Shown piece by piece: positions 1-12,206 of a stretch of 64,000 bases of DNA. How positions within the stretch are numbered: position 1 is the stretch's first letter; every line of letters begins with the position of its first letter. The position numbers and the translations under genes were made by a program. Under the pieces are notes generated by a model. That model had not been told where the DNA came from. It did no database searches and saw only the letters and a list, made by a program, of their open reading frames with translations. Source of the DNA: Ulota crispa (taxonomy: Eukaryota > Streptophyta > Bryopsida > Orthotrichales > Orthotrichaceae); NCBI GenBank assembly GCA_963920765.1, contig OY987248.1, forward strand, positions 13,178,539-13,242,538, in the 5' to 3' direction.

Positions 1-947
1 CCTCTACAAGAGTAGGTGTCCACTGGGTGGACAATGAGTGAATTTGAATGCTTATTGTTGCCCAAGATGGAAGTTCATCCTAAGTTTTTGTGACTCCCAT
101 CGCACACATGATAGTATGTATGACAAGCCACAAAGTTTCCAAATCCATTGACTTAATTATACATGAGACCAAATATTTGGGAACTCGATCTATTCTAAAC
201 ATGAACTTGAATCAATATTTACTATTTGGACAACCAATAAATAGCTAAGTTATAGGAGGTTGTGTCTTTATAGCATTGGTTGGTTTTGTGAGTAAGGTAC
301 TTACTCAAACTTTGTTAAGGTACACTAAGTATTGCATTTAGGTTGCCTTAACAATTAGATTGCCTTACTTCGGTAAGTTATAACTTCATGACTCTTCATT
401 TGTGCACTTGGAAGTGCATGCAACTCTATAGATACTTGGATTTCACATGATATATGACTTGGATGTCGCTAGTTTGTTATTATGCAGCTTCATTGTTGTT
501 GCTGAGTCTTTTAAAATTTGTTTGTTGCAAGTAATTTTTGACAAAAATTATTGTAGCAGCAAAGCATATTTATTGAGTTTAAAATATCGAGAGATTAGTG
601 CGGGGCAACCTAAACGAACGCAATATTCAGTGTACCTTTTTTTATTGCAAAGTATCCTTTTGTGCTACTAAGAGCCAAAAAATGTAGTATTGAAGGTGAG
701 CTAAGCATACTTGTTGCCATGAGAATCTTGGATGTCAAAGCACAAATTGAGACAGGATATGTTAAAGGGTCTATTCTTTTTTTGTTTATCGAAATGAAAG
801 GTGGTATAAGTTGCAAATATATACCCTTGTGTGGAATCGTGTGTACGATGGGAGTCACAAAAACTTAGGATGAACTACCATGTGAGGCAACAATAAGCAT
901 CCAAATCCACTCATTGTCCACCCAGTGGACACCTACTCTCGTAGAGG
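1..947. mobile_element. Non-autonomous DNA transposon with ~105-bp terminal inverted repeats
   Basis: The first ~110 bases reappear as the reverse complement at about 843-947. The outer ends read CCTCTACAAGAGTAGGTGTC on the left and the complement of CCTCTACGAGAGTAGGTGTC on the right, one mismatch in 20, and the match continues inward with small gaps. The interior is AT-rich and holds only short unconvincing ORFs, so this looks like a non-autonomous DNA element. Because the left end coincides with the window edge, the element may begin further left and no target duplication can be judged. The superfamily is not assigned. Confidence 0.75.
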
Positions 948-1426
948 TTAATAGTACTTACAAGGTAAATCTACGAACATATAGATGGATGAAAACTCAA
1001 GCTTCTGATTCCGTCCATGGAAACTGCTTTACATTCATTCATTGCTTATAATTTGAACGTCTAATCGTCTTCTTGTGCTGGTATTTCTTCTCAGAACAAC
1101 GCGGCAAAATTCATCGTACGTTTAGGGTTATTTGCACAACGAGACGGCTTTGATGGCAAGATACGCCAGCAATTTTTGTAGATAAGTTGTGTAACTTACT
1201 TGCACATCTGGATTCCTGATCCGAACGTGATTTTCGTAAGTAGGTCAAAAGGCTAGGAACACTGCGAAATTTGCAAACAATTAAAATTTAACACAGATTT
1301 GTTCACATTTTTGGAAGAAGTGTTGCAGAATGAAGGCACATTCTGTGAGCACTGATCTGCAGTACCATAGCATATTAGTGTGCAGCAAGCTTTGTCAACT
1401 GGTGTCGAGGCTCCACAAATTATTTA

Positions 1427-1793
1427 CTCCCTGTCCCTCTAAAAAGCTCCAAATCAGACACATTTCTTAGACACGTTTCTTATAACACTGAAAAGCTCCC
1501 TTTTGCTGATTTCAAGCGCTGAGAGAGCAAGCTTGGCCTTGCCTACATAAGATACCATTGTTGCTCTTATCCTTTAAATCATCAGTACTATGGAGCGGGC
1601 AACATGCACAAACATGATACTTTTTGCATGGAATTTGGGTGCCTAAACGGCGACATCAAAGCTGAAGATTTTACATATATTTAGCAGATGGTATACTGAT
1701 TCTAGAATGCATGTGTCACTAGCTCAAACACTAAAAACAAAGTTAATCATTCGGAAGGAAGCTTTTAGGACATTTTTAGAGGGATAGAGGGCG
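1427..1793 (+). mobile_element. Stowaway-like MITE, family A copy 1
   Basis: The ends are CTCCCTGTCCCTCTAAAAAG and the complement of a similar CTCCCTCT-type terminus, flanked by TA. This matches the consensus start CTCCCTC of Stowaway MITEs (Tc1/mariner superfamily, TA target). The interior is shared with copies at 3096, 15203, 19073 and 32592, including the segment GCAAGCTTGGCCTTGCC. No coding capacity is seen. Confidence 0.75.
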
Positions 1794-2610
1794 TATACAA
1801 CGTAGGGAATCGAGCGAGCAAGCAAGCAAGCTATCAAGGATAAGCGTTGGAGACTCTGGATTGGATCGCCATAGCCAATCTAAGATGTTATGCATTCACG
1901 TCACATTGTACACAAGTTATACTTCGGACGGAGACGTTATCAATTAGGTGTTCTCGTCACCACTGAGCAGGTATGGATGGCTACTTTCTGGTTTAAGCCT
2001 TCACGGGAATGGCTTCTTTGCATGAATTAGTTAAGCAATGCACTATTAGTTGTTGTGCTTCTAATTACTTGGCGATTTCCATGCGCAGATTTGAGTATCT
2101 TTGGAGGTGTTTTACAAGGTTAACCGATCGATTGGGGCGACAAGCAATGCAATCGACAACAGGAAAAGCATTCCTCGCTCCTACATTCTCCAACAACACG
2201 TGGTGTATGAGCTGAAAGATCCATCCAAAAAAGAAAAACAATCAAAAACTGTAATCGTGCTTGACAAAAAAGGACGGAAACTGAAAAACATAGTACCACA
2301 CAACAATTTCCACAACATGTTGCAATACAAGTACATTCACACGATTGCATAGAATAAGTAAAAACCAGATCAATGACATCCATAATTACAAGTCAGAAAT
2401 AAATCTAAGACATTCATATTTACAAGTGAACTGTTAACAATCATGAACATGGAACTAGCAAGCCATCACAAAAGTCTACAAAAAAACTGGTCCACGAATT
2501 AACAAGTAGTAAAATTATCTACAAAAGTGCTATACATGTCGAGAAGTAGAACTGTCTAGCAAACAAAGGCACCTCAAATATACCTGCTCTAAGTATAGTT
2601 CCCCACTGCC

Positions 2611-2842
2611 TAACCCTTAAACGACCAAAAGGCACTTTGCGACCAGTACAATATGGGATGTTTTTCTTGTATTTGGAATGGGTCCACACCTCTATTACAT
2701 TTGAGACCAACAAAGAAGTTGAAGAATAGATCAATGTGGTTCTACTGAGGTACTTGAGACCCCAAATTAAACTTTCTTATCGGTAGCAAATGACAATTAT
2801 AAGTCAGCGTATATACTATGCCCTACGGTCGTTTAAGGGTTG
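2611..2842. mobile_element. MITE, family C copy 1
   Basis: The left end is TAACCCTTAAACGACCA and the right end is the near-complement GGTCGTTTAAGGGTT. The ~230-bp interior is closely similar to 58163-58384, for example the shared run ACCAGTACAATA and the shared text around GATCAACAAAGAAGTTG. It is a small inverted-repeat element with no ORF of its own. Confidence 0.65.
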
Positions 2843-3095
2843 CTGCGTCATCAGCAGCAAAGGACTTGACAAAGCACTTTGATTACCGACTCCATTGTCT
2901 ACTGCAGATGTCGTCCTAGATTGTGGACTCTGTTCCCCAAGAGCAAGACCATCTTCAGTACTGCGAATCAACAATTACAATGCTATAATAATCTCTATTT
3001 GAGGAGATCTTGTCAAACAAGTTGCTATTATTTGCCATGCAAAGAGGGATGAAAGAGGAAGTGCACACCAGTTTATCCAAACCAAGTTGTTGTTA

Positions 3096-3516
3096 CTCCC
3101 TCTGTCCCTCTAAAAACGTCCAAAAAGCTTCCTTGTGAAGGATTAACTATGTTTGTAGTCTTTTGTGCTAGTGATACATGCATTCTAGAATCAATATATC
3201 ATCTACCAAATGTATGCAAAATCTCCAACTTTGTTGCCAGCATTTGGGCATCCAAATTTCATGTAAAAAGTACTATATTTGTGCATGTTGCCAACTCCTC
3301 ATTATTGAAGATTTAAAGATTAGTAGCAACAATGGTACCTTGTCTGGGCAAGGCCAAGCTTGCTATGAGAGGACTGCTCTCTAATTGCTTAACTTGCCCC
3401 CATGAGATCATTGAACATGGCAAATGCTTTCTCAGTAGTTGAAATCAGCAAAAGGGAGCTTTTTAGTGGTACAAGAAATGTGTCTGACTTGGAGCTTTTT
3501 AGAGGGAGAGAGGGAG
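3096..3516 (-). mobile_element. Stowaway-like MITE, family A copy 2
   Basis: The ends are CTCCCTCTGTCCCTCTAAAA and AGAGGGAGAGAGGGAG, with TA on both sides (bases 3094-3095 and 3517-3518). The internal sequence is the reverse orientation of copy 1. At 421 bp it is close to the full length of the family. Confidence 0.8.
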
Positions 3517-4023
3517 TACTAAGCATACCATTGCGAGTGAAGCCAGGGACCCTTGTGAATGTAGAAACAGTTTTGCATAGCTGCTGCTATGCTGGACCCA
3601 GCCATCATCAATAATCAAGCGGAAAGCTTCATCGCGAGAGAGAAAAGATGCAAAAAAAAAAGTACTGCAAAATGGCCATACAAAAAACGATATAGTTTGC
3701 GTGAGAAACTATTTAACAGAAATTGTGCAGCAAGTCGAAAAGACCTTTCACTCAGGATGTAATGAAATATTAGAGATCGTAAAATCAATACGAACTATAA
3801 AAGGGATAGCACCTCACCTAAACCAAATGGTCTCTCAACAAACAAAATTACTGTTCTACAAAGGTGCACAAAATACTAATACCTTTTTGCCCCACGGGAC
3901 TATCTCGATAGCATGCATTTGGGAAAACGGTAGCTGTCCTTGCCTTGCCCACACACGTTATTCCTTCAGCGGAACTATCTTCTGCCAAATCAATGTTCAG
4001 TTAATGGTCAGAAACAATCTGCT

Positions 4024-4101
4024 TTAACCCCTAAATGCATGCGGTACCAAATTCTGGTGGATTTTACAAGCATTTAGGGGGGTTAGGGGTTAGGGGGGTT
4101 A
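4024..4101. repeat. Mini inverted repeat with TTAACCCCTAAA end and GGGGTTA run
   Basis: The short segment starts TTAACCCCTAAATGCATG and ends with CATTTAGGGGGGTTAGGGG followed by another GGGGGGTTA. The termini resemble family C MITEs. The terminal G-rich run looks slightly telomere-like but is not TTTAGGG repeats. It is probably a deleted relic of a family C element. Confidence 0.4.
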
Positions 4102-4197
4102 AGAGACAATTTGTTTTATATGTGAAGAAGAAGAATCTTGTGAGCTTGCTACGGTGGTGGCACATACAAGTTTCCACTTCATAATTCCACTTCATAA

Positions 4198-4541
4198 GAG
4201 CATCTCCTGCAACACGTCAAAACAGCCCTGCACTCCCTAGCCGTAATGGCTTTTGTGTTTCAAGTCCCCAACAACACTCAATGCATCCCTATGCAAGTTG
4301 CGGGGCTTTCAGATTGAGCCTTGTTTCTGTTCCCGTCAAATTCAAGCTTTCTCCAAGCCCCTTCGCAGTCCCTCCCAAGCACTGTTCACACGAGACCCAC
4401 TCCATAGCCAGGTGTACCCGTGCAATTCGTTGTAACGCAATTGCAGGTCCAAAAGGTTTCAGGGCTGCAGGAGAACTTCAAGCCTAGCCGTGAAGGTTTG
4501 CGTCATTCTCCCCGTGAAACCTCGCACTGCAGGAGATGCCC
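4198..4541. mobile_element. PIF/Harbinger-like MITE with TAA target duplication
   Basis: The left end is GAGCATCTCCTGCA and the right end is TGCAGGAGATGCCC, with TAA directly outside both ends (4195-4197 and 4542-4544). A 3-bp TAA or TTA duplication is diagnostic for the PIF/Harbinger superfamily. The interior is less AT-rich than its surroundings and overlapping ORFs run through it, but none resembles a transposase. Confidence 0.7.
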
Positions 4542-6164
4542 TAAGCAACACACTGAATCACATACAACTAGCAGGAATAAAGCACCACGGGGAGTACCTT
4601 CTTTTCATAACCAAAGATGTTGGAATAAAAACACGCGTAACGTTCAAAGAGGTACATGTGACCCTGGTATTCAACAACCCCGCCATTGCCGATAAGAAGC
4701 ATGTGCTCAATAAAGCAGAAATCTCCAGAAATCATGGAATAATAACAACAATGCTTACAAGCTTAACATACACTTTCTGTCAATGTCTTCAAAAAAATAA
4801 GCGATTGTGTCAGAGATACGGTTGAGGTAACACAAAGTTGTTTACTTCAACACCACCACTGAATAATAGACGCATTAACTGTATTGAATTTTCGTCAACA
4901 ACGAGATGGTAGACAGTCGAGGTTTGCTTCAAAACCATAGTGTCTCATGCACACAGTATGCTCAGAAAAATTAAGCAATATCCATAACAATCGTCTGCTC
5001 CGAGATGAGGGACTAAGATTTTTTGTACAAAAGTTGAACATGCCACGTTACAAAGTTACTGAAAATTGGATACAACTCTTCGCTGGATGATGATTCAGAG
5101 CTAACTCACATTTACGAACCAAACAGCAATGATAATACTTTAGAATATATCTTAGTAACTACATTCTTACCATCGGATGACATGCACATCAGGCAAGAAA
5201 AGTTACAAACTTAGCTAAAGATCTCCAGTTTCCACCTGGAAGCTTGCTCTTGAGAGATCCCAGGGCAGATAAGCAGCACCGGCGACATCAGATGTTCCAC
5301 TCTTGAATGGATTCCCACTCCCAATCGTGGCCTTCAAAGGATCAACGCTCGGTACTGCTCCTTGCAATGAGCTCTTCGCTTTCTCAGCACACACGCTGAA
5401 CTTCATAAGGAGTTCACCATGTCACATCATTAGAAAAGATCAAACTGACCATAAGGCTGCAACCAGAAAGTTCACCTCCTCGGATTGGAGAACTTTGCTG
5501 ATGTTGTATCTACCCAAATGCATAGAACCTAAGCACTATTTCAAGCACTTCAAAAACGGTAGTACGAGTCGAAGTGTTACATACAATACGAGTACGTTGG
5601 GGTCCATTATCTCGAAGAAATGAATCTTTCTATGTCTAGTGACATGGTACTACTGCCACACGTGCTTATAGTATAAGTGGCATTCGAACATGATTTTTTC
5701 AAACATTCTATCAGGAAACGATGCTATTGAGGAACCATATTAAGAATGGCACCAAGGATCACATACTAAGAGTTATAACGAGTTCAGCGTAAATTTCGTA
5801 TACTACTTCCTGGATATCTGTATAAAGGAGCGACACTCACAAGCTCCCAGTAGTACTGTAAACTGACGTTACTTCGCCGATGAGACATCGATAGAGACAA
5901 CGGATCCACGACAAATGATGATAAGTAGTATTCTAAGCAAGCAAAGCCAAAGCTTTCCTGACTTCAGAGCACTTCTCAATGGATTTCATTATGAAAAGAG
6001 AAAGATTGCATTGGTTGAAGAATCACTAGAAAAAGAAGAAGGTGCTTACCTCGGTGAAAAAGAGCATAGAATGAGTTACAAACTGCTCATTGGTTCCATC
6101 TTCGCTACCAACACTCTCATAGCAAATTATTGGGCGATGCAGAGGATCTTTATTGCAAGAGCTA
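4542..6164. other. Spacer 3' of the F-box gene, no clear gene
   Basis: About 1.6 kb of moderately AT-rich sequence. A 63-codon minus-strand ORF at 5215-5406 has protein-like composition and is preceded by a plausible splice acceptor, but I recognise no family. It could be a 3' untranslated exon of the F-box gene or a gene fragment. Nothing else is supported. Confidence 0.4.
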
Positions 6165-7607
6165 TTAATGACGACCCGGGAGTGCAGGCAACGCAACTTT
6201 CTCCCACGTCTTCCGATCCAAGTTATACAACACGGCTTTTTCCTCACCCGCAACGTAATTGTACAAAAGGACATGCTCGTTACAGAATTTGCTTTGAATG
6301 TGCTTGAGTTTGCTGTCCTTGCCGCTGACAATCCATGAACAGAACTCTTCCGGCATGGAATCAAACAGAGTCCACGATTCCTCGAGACGGCGATCTATCT
6401 CCCATACAGCTACACCCGGGAACTTCAGGCCAAAAGCAAACAGCCGCTCTTGCCACAAACCAATGTCGCGGAATTCCTGCTTGGGCACCTCAAAAGCACC
6501 AGGATTCTTAAAATCCCACTCGTCTCTCTCCAGGTCGTATGCGTGGAGATCAAAGGTCGTCTCATCCCCTCCTGGAACTTTGATGTACAAGAACTGATCA
6601 TGGTTGACGCACGAGGGCATGCGATCCGCATCTAGTGAGTACTCATACGTCGACGGCGTTTGCGTCCACTCTCCACTCTTGGAATCATAAATGCGGGTGC
6701 CAATGACTTCGTCCGCAAGAATTACCCTAAAAGTGTGGGGAATTAGGGTTGTGTCCACTGTCATGCCAATCAAAGGCCTCTGGACATAGTCTTCTTCATC
6801 CGACGCCTGCACCGATGTCCAGATGAATTTCAGTCGCTAATTTCGTGTAAGAGCAACCAGATGACTGCTCAAATCAGCCGTCATTCAAATTCAATGAATT
6901 GTTGTATAGCTTAAAGTGAAGGAACAACCGAAAGAAAGAAAGCAATCAGTGACTGCTCAAATCAGCCCTCATTCAATTTACTTGAACTGTTGTATAGCTT
7001 AGAGTGATGGAATAGCCAAAAGAAAGCAATCAGTGACTGCTTAAATCAGCCCTCATTCAATTCATTGAACTGCTGTATAGCTTCAAGTAAAAGAATAACC
7101 GAAAGAAAGCAAACAGTGACTCATCAGACATTGACCTCAAACTGATTTCCCGGACACACTGACCTGCATCGTCGCAGGAATAGGCGGCACCTCATGGAAC
7201 ACGCGCGTATGAAGATCGAAGATACGGATGCGATCCGAGTCTCTAACGGAGCGTTCGAAGAGCAAGCCCGACACTTCGCATTTCACTTGCGGTAGTGGCA
7301 TCGAGCTCCACGTCGAGGCTTGGCGCGTGAAGAGGCGGTCTCCAAATTCTCGAGGCGTCACGAAGAAAGGAGTGGCGACCGGAGGCTTGAAGGTCCGTTC
7401 CAGAAATTGGCGATCCGAGGCCAGGCGGTTCCATTCCTTGCAAACTTGGCGCAGGCGGAAGAATGGTGCCAGGGGCAATTTGGCGTAGATCATGGCCAGA
7501 TCAATATAGCTCCTCAACTCGCCCCAGAGAGCAGCGTCCATAGCTGCGTCCTCGTCCGTGTGGCCGACGACGCCGTCGCCATAGCTTGTTGGTTGCGTTG
7601 TGGCCAT
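6165..7607 (-). CDS. F-box protein
   Basis: Probably a substrate receptor of an SCF ubiquitin ligase. There are two exons: 7607-7164 (148 codons) and 6806-6165, joined by a GT-AG intron with no phase shift, giving 361 residues. Residues ~25-72 look like an F-box: tryptophan, a hydrophobic helix, LPLAPFFRLRQVCKEWNRLA, then DRQFLERTF. The C-terminal ~280 residues carry recurring patches such as IYDSKSGEWTQTP, AVWEIDRRLEESW and LYNLDRKTWEKV, which look like the kelch or F-box-associated beta-propeller blades of plant FBX/FBK proteins; I could not define individual blades. The start is the first in-frame ATG after the shared upstream region. The gene is divergent from NSE4, with starts 1.2 kb apart. 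Its target cannot be inferred. The intron holds a three-copy tandem repeat. Confidence 0.82.
6861..7120. repeat. Three tandem ~85-bp repeats in the F-box gene intron
   Basis: Units start at about 6861, 6949 and 7033, each beginning with GTGACTGCTCAAATCAGC or a close variant and ending with GAAAGAAAGCAA. Divergence between units is modest, with a few substitutions and small indels. The array fills most of the 357-bp intron and leaves both splice sites outside it. Confidence 0.8.
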
Positions 7608-8813
7608 GGCGATCGGTCAGAAAACGCAATTGCAACAGAGCAGTTCCTCAAGCCAGAGGAGTGACGATGAAGGGGCTTTTGAGAGTTTGAGGTGGAGGGA
7701 GCAAGTGAGCGCAACCATTCCTGTCAATAGAGCTGCGATGAGGTTTTAGGGTTTCGAGGGCGTTCCCCGTCACTTAAGCTAATGTGACATCGAGGCTGTC
7801 CAACTTGGACTTAATTTTCTGGCGAATTCTGACAGGTTTCCTCCAGTGCTTTATCTTCCCTCCTGAGATATTCCACTCTCGAGAGGACAACGCAGCAAGA
7901 ATTTGTTAGAAAATTAAACCCCGCTACTCCAAACCTAACTTCGGGCAGGAGCACGGAGGGCCTTCTAATCACCACTCCAATCCTGAGCCATCAATTCACG
8001 TGGAGAACGATTAATGGGAACTTTGTGGGCCCCGGGCCAGGGCATTTTTTTGACAAAAGGAACTTAGTTTGGCGACACTTCTGACAAGCAGTGGCAAATG
8101 CGAGCTGGTCCCTCCAATTATAATCGAGAAAACCCTGACGCCCTAAAAGAAAATGCACTGCCCCGGGCCAAGCTATCCCGAGGAGGTCCTTGTCACTTGT
8201 CAGGGCCGAGAAAGGAGCTCCAGCAGGCTCGCCATTCACATCACTCTCGGTATTAGGACAAAACAGATGGATGAATCTATGTCTACACCATCCACAGAGT
8301 TCATCCCTAAAGCTTCGCAAAGAAGCCACACGAGGATCTCAGTTCAAGTTATATTCGGGCCGTTTTCCATATTTTTATCTCGAGATGTCCCCCAGAAACG
8401 ACGATCTTCGCCGTTCATGCAATCCTTTCCAGAAGATTCAGAGATCTTGTCCATTCATGTCATGCCACGTCAGAATCCCCCTCCGGAGCCTCCTACTCTA
8501 CAAGCCGTTAGGGATTTCTATTCCGGGATTTAAATTTTCTTCCACCAGAATTCCCCGCGCTCGGCTGGCGGGGAGGCGCTTCCGCCAACTCTCACTCCCG
8601 CCCGCCGAAGCGCTTCCAACCCTCGCTGTCTGTCTGCGCAGCCTTTTTCTTTTGCGCATTCAAGCCCGGAGGATGTTTTTCTTGAGCGTGCTTAGGGTTT
8701 CGAGGACGTGATAGTGAGAGATGTATTGAAATATTGTGTCCGCGATTTTATTTCAGCGTTTGAGACGGGAATATAGTTTTGTGTCTGGCGTTGTTGTGGT
8801 TAGGGTCGTAGCC
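7608..8813. promoter_or_regulatory. Divergent intergenic region between F-box gene and NSE4
   Basis: This 1.2-kb region lies between two divergent start codons and must hold both promoters and 5' leaders. It is GC-richer than the surrounding spacers. The part nearest NSE4 (about 8520-8700) is pyrimidine- and GC-rich, as expected of a plant 5' leader. Overlapping ORFs at 7991-8711 on both strands have no recognisable content. I did not find a clear TATA box. Confidence 0.5.
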
Positions 8814-11258
8814 ATGAGTGCGCAGGAGGAGAGGAGGAAGCGGCGCGGGGCCAGGGCCGCAGACAAGACGCAGGCTTCTCAACATGAGCAGGAAAATGAG
8901 ATGTCGAAGCAGAATACAGAGCAGCGACGAGCGCTTCGTTCCAAGTATAGGCAAATTAAGCAGGACATTGCAGGTCGGTGTTTGAATTCTGTTCATTCTA
9001 GTCAGTCTTGCGTTGGACGAAGTGTTGACCGGGATCACGTCAAAGGAGTCTTGTATGAGCTTGAGAGCTGAAAGTTCTGCTTGTTGTAGCTGCTTGCATT
9101 TTGTGTACCTTACTAACTAAGTTTGACTGAAGTAGTGAGTGTCACTTCAAGTAGAAATGATTGTGTATTGGTGTATTAATGCGTCTAAATAGTAATGAGT
9201 GATATATTTTTACTGCAGCGTTTTGTCTCTAAGATTGTTCGGGAAAGTGTTTTGCAATGCAATTTCAAGCTCGTTTGTCAATTCCAGTGGGACAGTAAGT
9301 GCTAATTTCAGAGTTTTGACGTATACGTTGTGACAGATGGTGCGGAGGAGCTTGGTCGCTTGGACTCAAACAGGTTTTATGAGGTTGTTGAAAAGATGGA
9401 TGATCTTCACCAAGAAGGTAATTATTTTCCGCAAAGGTTTGATTATTAAACGAAAGTTCGGTACTTGTACACTTCGTATACTCTAAAGTCTTGTTGCCAT
9501 GTTATTTGCCATGAGAATGATGTCGACACTCGAGGATTGGCAATGATGGAGTTCATTGAATTTTCGAGTAATCATTGCTGCATCCAGCCATGTGATGATT
9601 CTCGTGTGGCTTGCAGTGCAAAAACCGAGGGAGCAAATTGCTGATGCCGAGGCCGTTATGAACCTTACCAAGTGTTTCTTAGGTAGCGTGAAGGCAAACA
9701 GTCGCAAAACTGGAATTAGCCCTGCTACATTTATCGGTGCTGTCTTAGCCACCTTTGGCAACCGAACTGCTGCCGTAGATGATGAGGCACCTGTGGAAAT
9801 CGACTGGGGCAAATTAGGACTGGGAGCTGTAGGCTTTTGTCGGGAAGCTCCTGGAGTAGCTACGATGTGAGTTCCTGTCTCGTTCTCTTTTACCGCTGTG
9901 AATTTATTGTTCGAATGACAGCCACAATCACGAGAATCGAGATTCATATCATAATTGTTATCATTGTTGTCACAGGTTAGGACCCATGGACATTGAACCC
10001 AAGGTGCGACAAGCTCACGCACCAAGGCCCAAGAAAGTTAGGCCTACAGAGACCACACGAGCTGAGGAGGTGAGTTTTTTGATGATCAGATTGCATTGTT
10101 TTTAGATTGTAAAAACGCCAGAGTTTATAGTATATCCTGATTCGGCGTTTTCAGGACATGTTGAGAAGTGAATTGCTTTTGATCTCTAGTCTGCTTTTTT
10201 TTATAGCTGGCTGTACGATCAGAAATAAAATAGTTAGAGCTCGTTGAGAAGCTTGCAAATGACTATATTGTGATTTCTTTATTTGATTGTGTCTGAGACT
10301 CTGGAATTTCATGCAGGTTAAGGATCAAGGCGAGGCAGAAGCAAAAGGGGAAACCGATATGAACATGGAGACTATGTTTACCATTCTCAGAAAAGTCAAG
10401 CGTGCTCGGCTGGATGCTCTTGTTTTAAATAGGGAGTCGTTCTCACAAACCGTGGAAAACATCTTCTCGCTCTCATTTCTCGTTAAGGATGGTCGGGTGG
10501 CAATCTCGTACGACGATGATGGCACACATCTTGTTGGTACAGCCTCAACTTTTCGTTCCTGAATTTACTCTTAAGTTCCTTTCGATATCCAGTAATGCTG
10601 TATCAGTGGGTGTATTTTGGTGATTATATCATGAAAATGATCTCTATTGCTTTTGAGTGCACTTCAATATAAGTTATTTTTACGAATCTGAATGTTTAAA
10701 ATGACTTCAATTGCAGCTCCCAAGAATGCTCCTACATCACATGATCGCCAGAGCGGGCAGGTTACTAATGTACAGTTCGTGTTCCGGTACGACTGGACAT
10801 GCTGGAAGGTACAATTTCATCTTTTATTCATGTTGTACAGTTTCCTCCGTATCAATAAACCAACATACAATTGTCTAGACGTGTACTTAAAGAACCTGAT
10901 TCAGTTGGCAGCGTGCAGATTTCAAGCGTATTTCTTCATTATAAGTTAGACTTCATGCTCATTGCCCATTCGAGGTTAGGTTCACTGGAACACGTATTTA
11001 ACGCCTTGTGGTTTATTTATTCTTTTTCTGCAGACGATGCAGAACAACTTGGAGGAGGGAGGTGAGCTTATGCCTGATCGGCAGCCCACATCAGATTCGT
11101 TAACCCAACCTTCCCAGCAGACACCTATCAGGAAGATTTCAAGAAATCGAGGTCGTCAGAGTCGGAAAGCAAACAGGTCGGATGATGAAGATGACGAAGC
11201 TGGTGGCGAGGACGGTAGTCGGCGTCATTCCAAGAGGTCTCGTACTTTGGTTGACTAG
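8814..11258 (+). CDS. NSE4: NSE4, kleisin subunit of the SMC5/6 complex
   Basis: NSE4 bridges the SMC5 and SMC6 heads and acts in DNA repair and chromosome maintenance in the nucleus. Seven exons: 8814-8973, 9337-9417, 9617-9866, 9976-10069, 10317-10536, 10717-10808 and 11034-11258, all GT-AG with compatible phases, giving 373 residues. Residues ~40-165 form the NSE3-binding region ([14 protein letters not shown], then [20 protein letters not shown] and [18 protein letters not shown]). The LGPMDIEPK motif follows at ~165. Residues ~210-305 are the C-terminal kleisin winged helix, with [20 protein letters not shown] and [11 protein letters not shown]. The tail is acidic then basic ([12 protein letters not shown]...RRHSKRSR). 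An in-frame ATG exists 26 codons upstream at 8736, but the start at 8814 begins the conserved charged N-terminus. The length is normal for the plant family. Confidence 0.93.
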
Positions 11259-12206
11259 CTCCGTGAACTCCCGGTCCTGTAGCTTTGCCTCTCAGCGCCT
11301 TAGATGCGATCTTCATGGCCTCAAATGTCGTGTGGCAGACCCATTGTAACAACTGCAAACGGGTACAAATGCTCTTTTGAGACGGGTAACTGATGCAGGT
11401 ACGAAATCGAGGAGCCGCACACAGACCTAAATTTGTCTCTTTTTTAACCTCTGTGCATAATCTCTTCATCTGATCGAATTTACCTTCGTCAGAACTTGTG
11501 GATACTTGACAACGTACTGTAGAACTTCAGAAGTTAAGCCAGTGTACTTTACGCACTTAGCAGCATAGAAACCATATTCTCTTCGGAGTATCCCCACTGA
11601 AAGACTAGATGAACTGTTTTGTCTCCTGATCTGCAAAGCCTATAACTTTAAAATGTGCCCATTTTCTGAGCACCTGCAGTGATGATACTTGGCTATGATT
11701 AGCCTCGTAAGAAGGTTGTATATGGGTGCACGAATTTCTTCTGACTGGTATTTTTCTGTCTTACTTTTTCTGAATAACTGAATGGGCTCTAATGTAGGTT
11801 CAAATACCAACGGTCAAGAGGCCATAACATTCTTGACAGAGAGTGAATCTTTACTGCACATGAAGGTGATTGATTTCGGTATTTGGATGCCTTTCTGGCT
11901 ATTAGTAGTCCTCCATTCTCTTCATCGTTCCTCATCGTTCTAATGGCTTCATAGCATGTATAGGATTTCTTTGGTAGGTTGATCTATATACAGCAAGTTT
12001 TCTTGACATCCATGATTCTTTATCCAATAATAACATTTGAATATCACGTGCACAATGTATGAAGAACCTGAAGTGCGTTTTTAAATTATCTGAAGTTTTG
12101 GTGTAATATCGGTGTCGTGAAGTCAAATATTTCGCAAAGTATCACCGTCGCCGGACGCTCCCCACTCCTGAGTAAAGTTCTACTAGCCTTCTAAGTTTCT
12201 GAACTC
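11259..12206. other. 3' flank of NSE4, no gene seen
   Basis: About 950 bp after the NSE4 stop. The first few hundred bases probably include the 3' untranslated region and polyadenylation signals, though none is distinctive. Short ORFs on both strands have no recognisable content. Confidence 0.5.

Noticed and set aside
4075-4102. Interstitial telomere-like G-rich run
   Set aside because: The repeats are GGGGTTA variants at the end of a MITE relic, not plant TTTAGGG arrays.
8153-8711. ORFs of 126 and 173 codons before NSE4
   Set aside because: They are in the GC-rich divergent promoter region and overlap each other in different frames, without domains or splice links to NSE4.
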